64,000 bases of DNA from Paenisporosarcina quisquiliarum_A (GTDB taxonomy: Bacteria; Bacillota; Bacilli; Bacillales_A; Planococcaceae): NCBI RefSeq assembly GCF_043641925.1, contig NZ_JBHZRU010000001.1, positions 186,001 through 250,000 on the forward strand. Direction: 5' to 3'. Positions within the stretch are counted from its first letter, which is position 1, and every line of letters starts with the position of its first letter. Position numbers and translations under genes: made by a program. Of the stretch, positions 61,186-64,000 are shown piece by piece. Below the pieces are notes generated by a model. The model had not been told where the DNA came from. It did no database searches and worked only from the letters and a program-made list of their open reading frames with translations.

Positions 61186-62991
61186 ATGGGACAAATTCGT
61201 TTAATGGATGAACCTTTGTCGAATAAAATTGCTGCTGGTGAAGTTGTTGAACGTCCAGCGTCAGTCGTAAAAGAACTTGTTGAAAATGCGATTGATGCGG
61301 GTAGTACTTCGATTGATGTCTTCCTAGAAGAAGCGGGACTGCAAACCATCCATGTAACGGACAATGGAAGTGGGATGGATGAAGAAGATGCCGTTCTTTC
61401 TTTTTCAAGACATGCCACAAGCAAAATTTCGAATGAGCATGACTTGTTCCGTATTCGAACACTTGGATTTAGAGGTGAAGCTCTTGCAAGTATCGCTTCC
61501 GTTTCAAAGGTATCGCTATGGACTTCCGATGGCGTTACATCAGGCACTCATATTGAAATTGAAGGCGGTCATATAAAAAAACAAACCGCTGGTGCATTAC
61601 GAAAAGGAACAGATATTAAAATCTCCCAATTGTTTTACAATACACCAGCTCGGTTAAAGTACATGAAGACTATTCAAACTGAGTTAGGTCATATTATTGA
61701 TTTACTTAATCGTTTGGCATTATGCTATCCATCCGTTGCATTTAAGTTAACACATGGTGAGCAAACTTTATTGCAAACAAATGGTCGTGGTGATTTACAA
61801 CAAGTAATAGCAGCGATTTATGGTATCTCTATTGCGAAAAAAATGATCGCATTTGAAGGAGAGTCTGCAGACTATCGGATTTATGGCTATGCTTCATTGC
61901 CGGAAATCACAAGGGCTTCAAAAAACTATTTAACACTCTTTGTAAACGGTAGATGGGTGAAACATTATACAGTGCAACAATCAATTGTAAATGCCTATCA
62001 TACATTTTTACCAATTGATCGATACCCGCTGGTCATTCTTCAAATTGAAGGTGATCCGTTCCTAACTGATGTAAATGTTCACCCTTCAAAACAGCAAATT
62101 CGACTTAGCAAAGAAAAGGAACTAATGCAGTTAGTCGAAGAGACGATTCGTAAAACCATTCGTTCGATTATGCGTGCGCCAGAAATTGTCGAGAAAACAA
62201 AAAAAGTATCTACTCCAAGTGAGCAGATGGACTTGTGGAAATCTACGCCCCCACCAGTCAAGTCTTCTTATGTAAAAGAAGTTCCTTCTTTACCAACGTT
62301 CAATAAAGAAGTGGATTATAACGTAATAAAGGAAACTCAGGAAACACACACAATGCCTATTTCTGAAGAGGAAGATATTGAATCCATAAACGCTGCATCA
62401 AATGAGCCTTTTCCTGAACTTGATATCGTTGGTCAAATCCATGGAACATATATTATTGGTCAAAGTGCAGATGGATTTTATTTGATAGATCAGCACGCAG
62501 CTCAAGAGCGCATTAAGTATGAATTTTTCCGAGAAAAAGTGGGGGACGTTCAGTCGGAAGAAAGACAATCGCTTCTTATTCCACTTTCGTTCCATTATTC
62601 AGCTGATGAGGCACTAAAAGTAAAAGAACATCAACTTGTACTTGAGGAAATAGGAATCTTTTTAGAAGAATTTGGACCAACTACGTTTATCGTGAGGGAG
62701 CATCCCTTTTGGTTCCCTAAAGGATTTGAAGAAGAGATCGTGAAGGAATTAATTGAACAAGTACTAAATGATCGACGTCCCGATATCAAAAAACTTCGTG
62801 AAGAGGCAGCTATTATGATGAGTTGTAAACGTTCAATAAAAGCGAATCACTTTTTAACGAAGGAAGACATGTCCATGTTAATCAAGGATTTAAAGAACAC
62901 CGAACATCCATTTACATGTCCACATGGGCGACCAGTGATTATTCATTTCACTACTTATGAAGTGGAAAAGATGTTTAAACGAGTTATGTAA
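61186..62991 (+). CDS. mutL: DNA mismatch repair protein MutL, endonuclease type
   Basis: MutL (601 residues) has an N-terminal GHKL ATPase (NKIAAGEVVERPASVVKELVENAIDAG, DNGSGMD, RTLGFRGEAL) and a C-terminal nicking domain. The endonuclease motif DQHAAQERIKYE lies near 430, with CPHGRPVI and the SCKRSIKA motif further on, so it is of the methylation-independent, nicking type. QSLLIP near 465 fits the place of the clamp-binding motif in Bacillus MutL. ATG 61186 sits eight bases after AAAGGAG; GTG 61180 is too close. A large hairpin terminator ends the mutSL unit. Confidence 0.97.
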   Translation: MGQIRLMDEPLSNKIAAGEVVERPASVVKELVENAIDAGSTSIDVFLEEAGLQTIHVTDNGSGMDEEDAVLSFSRHATSKISNEHDLFRIRTLGFRGEALASIASVSKVSLWTSDGVTSGTHIEIEGGHIKKQTAGALRKGTDIKISQLFYNTPARLKYMKTIQTELGHIIDLLNRLALCYPSVAFKLTHGEQTLLQTNGRGDLQQVIAAIYGISIAKKMIAFEGESADYRIYGYASLPEITRASKNYLTLFVNGRWVKHYTVQQSIVNAYHTFLPIDRYPLVILQIEGDPFLTDVNVHPSKQQIRLSKEKELMQLVEETIRKTIRSIMRAPEIVEKTKKVSTPSEQMDLWKSTPPPVKSSYVKEVPSLPTFNKEVDYNVIKETQETHTMPISEEEDIESINAASNEPFPELDIVGQIHGTYIIGQSADGFYLIDQHAAQERIKYEFFREKVGDVQSEERQSLLIPLSFHYSADEALKVKEHQLVLEEIGIFLEEFGPTTFIVREHPFWFPKGFEEEIVKELIEQVLNDRRPDIKKLREEAAIMMSCKRSIKANHFLTKEDMSMLIKDLKNTEHPFTCPHGRPVIIHFTTYEVEKMFKRVM

Positions 62992-63013
62992 TATTTTTAG
63001 CAACAAATTTAAT

Positions 63014-63061
63014 GAGGTGTTCCTAAAATCATGAAAAATGATTTCTGGGTACATCTCTTTT
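63014..63061 (+). terminator. Two-tier hairpin terminator after mutL
   Basis: Outer arms GAGGTGT-TCC and GGG-TACATCTC enclose inner arms AAATCAT and ATGATTT, followed by TTTTCTC. It ends the mutSL transcript 23 bases after the stop. Confidence 0.83.
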
Positions 63062-63117
63062 CTCTTTCAAAAAGGAAGTGGCTGTTTTCATTTCTACCGC
63101 TTTCCGAAGCCAATAAA

Positions 63118-63160
63118 AAAACAAGTAGAGAAAAATCAATCATTACTCTACTCGTTTTAT
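63118..63160. terminator. Bidirectional terminator between mutL and the VOC gene
   Basis: AGTAGAG (63124-63130) pairs with CTCTACT (63146-63152). On the plus strand CGTTTTATT follows; on the minus strand, reading away from the VOC gene, TTGTTTTTTT follows. It can stop both converging transcripts. Confidence 0.82.
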
Positions 63161-63192
63161 TAAATACTTATTGGAAGCCTCAATTAGTGAAA

Positions 63193-63564
63193 TCAGACGC
63201 GTTGATCCACTAAAATAGGATTCCCATCTGGATCTTCAATCGTAAAGCTTGCAGGACCTTCACTGGATTCGTCTGCTTCTGTTAACAACTTAATTCCTTT
63301 TTCTTTTAGCTGCTTTTGAAGATCCCGTATGTCTAAAAACGAATCGAGATTTTCGGCATTTTGGTTCCATCCAGGATTAAAGGTGAGGATGTTCTTTTCA
63401 AACATGCCTTGAAACAAACCAATTACACAACCCTCATTCTTAAGGATAAGCCAGTTTTGAGTAATATCCCCACCCAATACTTGAAATCCTAGCGTTTCAT
63501 AAAATGATTTTGATTTTTGAATGTCTTTAACATTTAAACTTATAGAAAAAGCTCCTAGATTCAT
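63193..63564 (-). CDS. VOC-family (glyoxalase/bleomycin resistance-like) protein
   Basis: The 123-residue protein has the vicinal-oxygen-chelate pattern: LNVKDIQKSKSFYETLGF at the N-terminus and FTIEDPDGNPILVDQ at the C-terminus, the two beta-alpha-beta halves of the fold. Members include glyoxalases, dioxygenases and antibiotic-binding proteins, and the substrate cannot be read from sequence; possible metal ligands are not obvious. It is the only supported minus-strand gene here, convergent with mutL. ATG is preceded by AAAGGAGGAA and a good promoter on the minus strand. Confidence 0.9.
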   Translation of the reverse strand: MNLGAFSISLNVKDIQKSKSFYETLGFQVLGGDITQNWLILKNEGCVIGLFQGMFEKNILTFNPGWNQNAENLDSFLDIRDLQKQLKEKGIKLLTEADESSEGPASFTIEDPDGNPILVDQRV

Positions 63565-63609
63565 AGTTCCTCCTTTAAATAATTCGAAATATTCAGATAT
63601 ACATTATTC

Positions 63610-63638
63610 AGTATAAGTGAGTATATTGAAATTCACAA
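63610..63638 (-). promoter_or_regulatory. Sigma-A promoter for the VOC gene
   Basis: On the minus strand TTGTGA (63638-63633) and TATACT (63615-63610) are 17 bases apart, 46 bases before the ATG. Confidence 0.75.
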
Positions 63639-63806
63639 CTCAGCATGGTTTAAAAAATATAGGATTCAGTTTTGTGATATTTATATCATGGTTATTGAGA
63701 GGTGCACTCTTGCGTTTTTGATTTCTGAATAATTTAAGCTCTATTAAAGCTGGTTAGCAGTGATTGTAGTGAAAGGCGTAAAACATCTGCTCCTGTTTCT
63801 GTTTCT

Positions 63807-63900
63807 GCATCGCTTCACTAGCTTCGAAACATGGAAAAGAGTTGCATCGCTCCGCTAGCTTCGAAACATGAAAAGGCGTTGCATCGCTGCGCTAGCTTCG
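63807..63900. repeat. 37-bp tandem repeat, two and a half copies
   Basis: Units start at 63807, 63844 and 63881. Each contains GCATCGCT, then GCTAGCTTCG or a close variant; the first two continue with AAACATG, a purine run and a final GTT. The third breaks off after 20 bases at 63900. The GC-rich core contrasts with the flanking AT-rich DNA. Nothing else is seen between the VOC promoter and this array. Confidence 0.85.
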
Positions 63901-63904
63901 TCGC

Positions 63905-63932
63905 AAAGATTAGAACTATGGTTCTAATCTTT
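63905..63932. repeat. Perfect 12-bp inverted repeat
   Basis: AAAGATTAGAAC and GTTCTAATCTTT flank a TATG loop, joining the 37-bp array to the terminal repeat. There is no T-run beyond the arm on the plus strand, so it may be part of the repeat rather than a terminator. Confidence 0.75.
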
Positions 63933-64000
63933 CCAGCGGGAAATGCGTGTCCTGGTGAGACCCCACAGTCGCTTGCGACGAGGAGGCTCACGGACCGCCC
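63933..64000. repeat. Dispersed Bacillales-type repeat, cut by window end
   Basis: CCAGCGGGAAATGCGTG, GTGAGACCCCACAG, TCGCTTGCGACGAGGAGG and CTCACGGACCGCCC follow each other; GTGAG and CTCAC, and TCGC and GCGA, can pair. I recall this arrangement from intergenic repeats in many Bacillus-type genomes, where it continues into GCGGAAAGCG. A degenerate relative lies at 1996-2105, and CCAGCGGGA also occurs in the hairpin at 29312-29421. Confidence 0.65.

Noticed and set aside
63031..63213. 60-codon open frame after mutL
   Set aside because: It starts inside the mutL terminator hairpin and spans the bidirectional terminator; no ribosome site.
63807..63900. Possible CRISPR array
   Set aside because: Units are directly adjacent without unique spacers and no cas gene is near; the infB array is coding and was also excluded.

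Overview
The window reads as a contiguous piece of a low-GC, spore-forming, motile Firmicute chromosome of the order Bacillales. Gene content and order follow the Bacillus subtilis stretch from the end of the fla/che operon (cheW-cheC-cheD-sigD-swrB) through rpsB-tsf-pyrH-frr, the nusA-infB operon and the dpa/asd/dapA region to mutS-mutL. The spore genes dpaA, dpaB, spoVS and cotE, the Gram-positive replicase polC, and RNases J2 and Y fix the group. Codon use and the dispersed intergenic repeats make me think of Planococcaceae (Psychrobacillus, Paenisporosarcina or Sporosarcina-like), but that is inference.

Layout: 1-3.8 kb chemotaxis adaptation proteins, sigma-D and swarming genes, interrupted by a repeat-bearing gap of about 0.6 kb before sigD. 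3.9-11.3 kb translation factors and envelope precursor genes (rpsB, tsf, pyrH, frr, uppS, cdsA, dxr, rseP). 11.4-17.6 kb proS and polC. 17.6-25.6 kb the rimP-nusA-ylxR-ylxQ-infB-ylxP-rbfA cluster, truB, ribF and rpsO. 25.7-29.3 kb pnp and mlpA. 29.3-29.9 kb a second repeat-rich gap. 29.9-33.6 kb ymxH, dipicolinate synthase, asd and dapA. 33.7-37.7 kb RNase J2 and an FtsK/SpoIIIE translocase. 37.9-43.5 kb a GntR regulator and a nucleoside ABC transporter. 43.7-49.9 kb ymfF-ymfH-ymfI-ymfJ-ymfK, rodZ and pgsA. 49.9-55.3 kb cinA, recA under an SOS box, rny, ymdB and spoVS. 55.7-63 kb miaB, ricA, cotE, mutS and mutL. The final kilobase holds a VOC-family gene, the only convincing minus-strand gene, and a repeat cluster cut by the window end.

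How the genes work together: the first block closes the chemotaxis and motility programme; the central blocks are growth housekeeping (translation initiation, rRNA maturation, RNA decay by PNPase, RNase J2 and RNase Y, replication, repair); asd and dapA lead to dihydrodipicolinate, which DpaAB oxidises to dipicolinic acid for the spore core. SpoVS, CotE, RicA and YmdB tie the region to sporulation and biofilm decisions. Many units are separated by clear intrinsic terminators, and several good sigma-A promoters are visible.

I found no phage, insertion sequence, CRISPR array, rRNA or tRNA, and no clear new defence or metabolic system. The signals most worth a second look are: the repeat gap with a duplicated hairpin that separates sigD from the che genes; the 8 x 36-bp in-frame array in infB; a terminator-like leader hairpin before rimP-nusA; the M16 pair YmfF/YmfH whose active-site halves are divided between the two proteins; a CotE with a serine-rich instead of acidic tail; a DpaA that looks short and diverged; and the repeat families at 29.3-29.7 kb and 63.8-64.0 kb.
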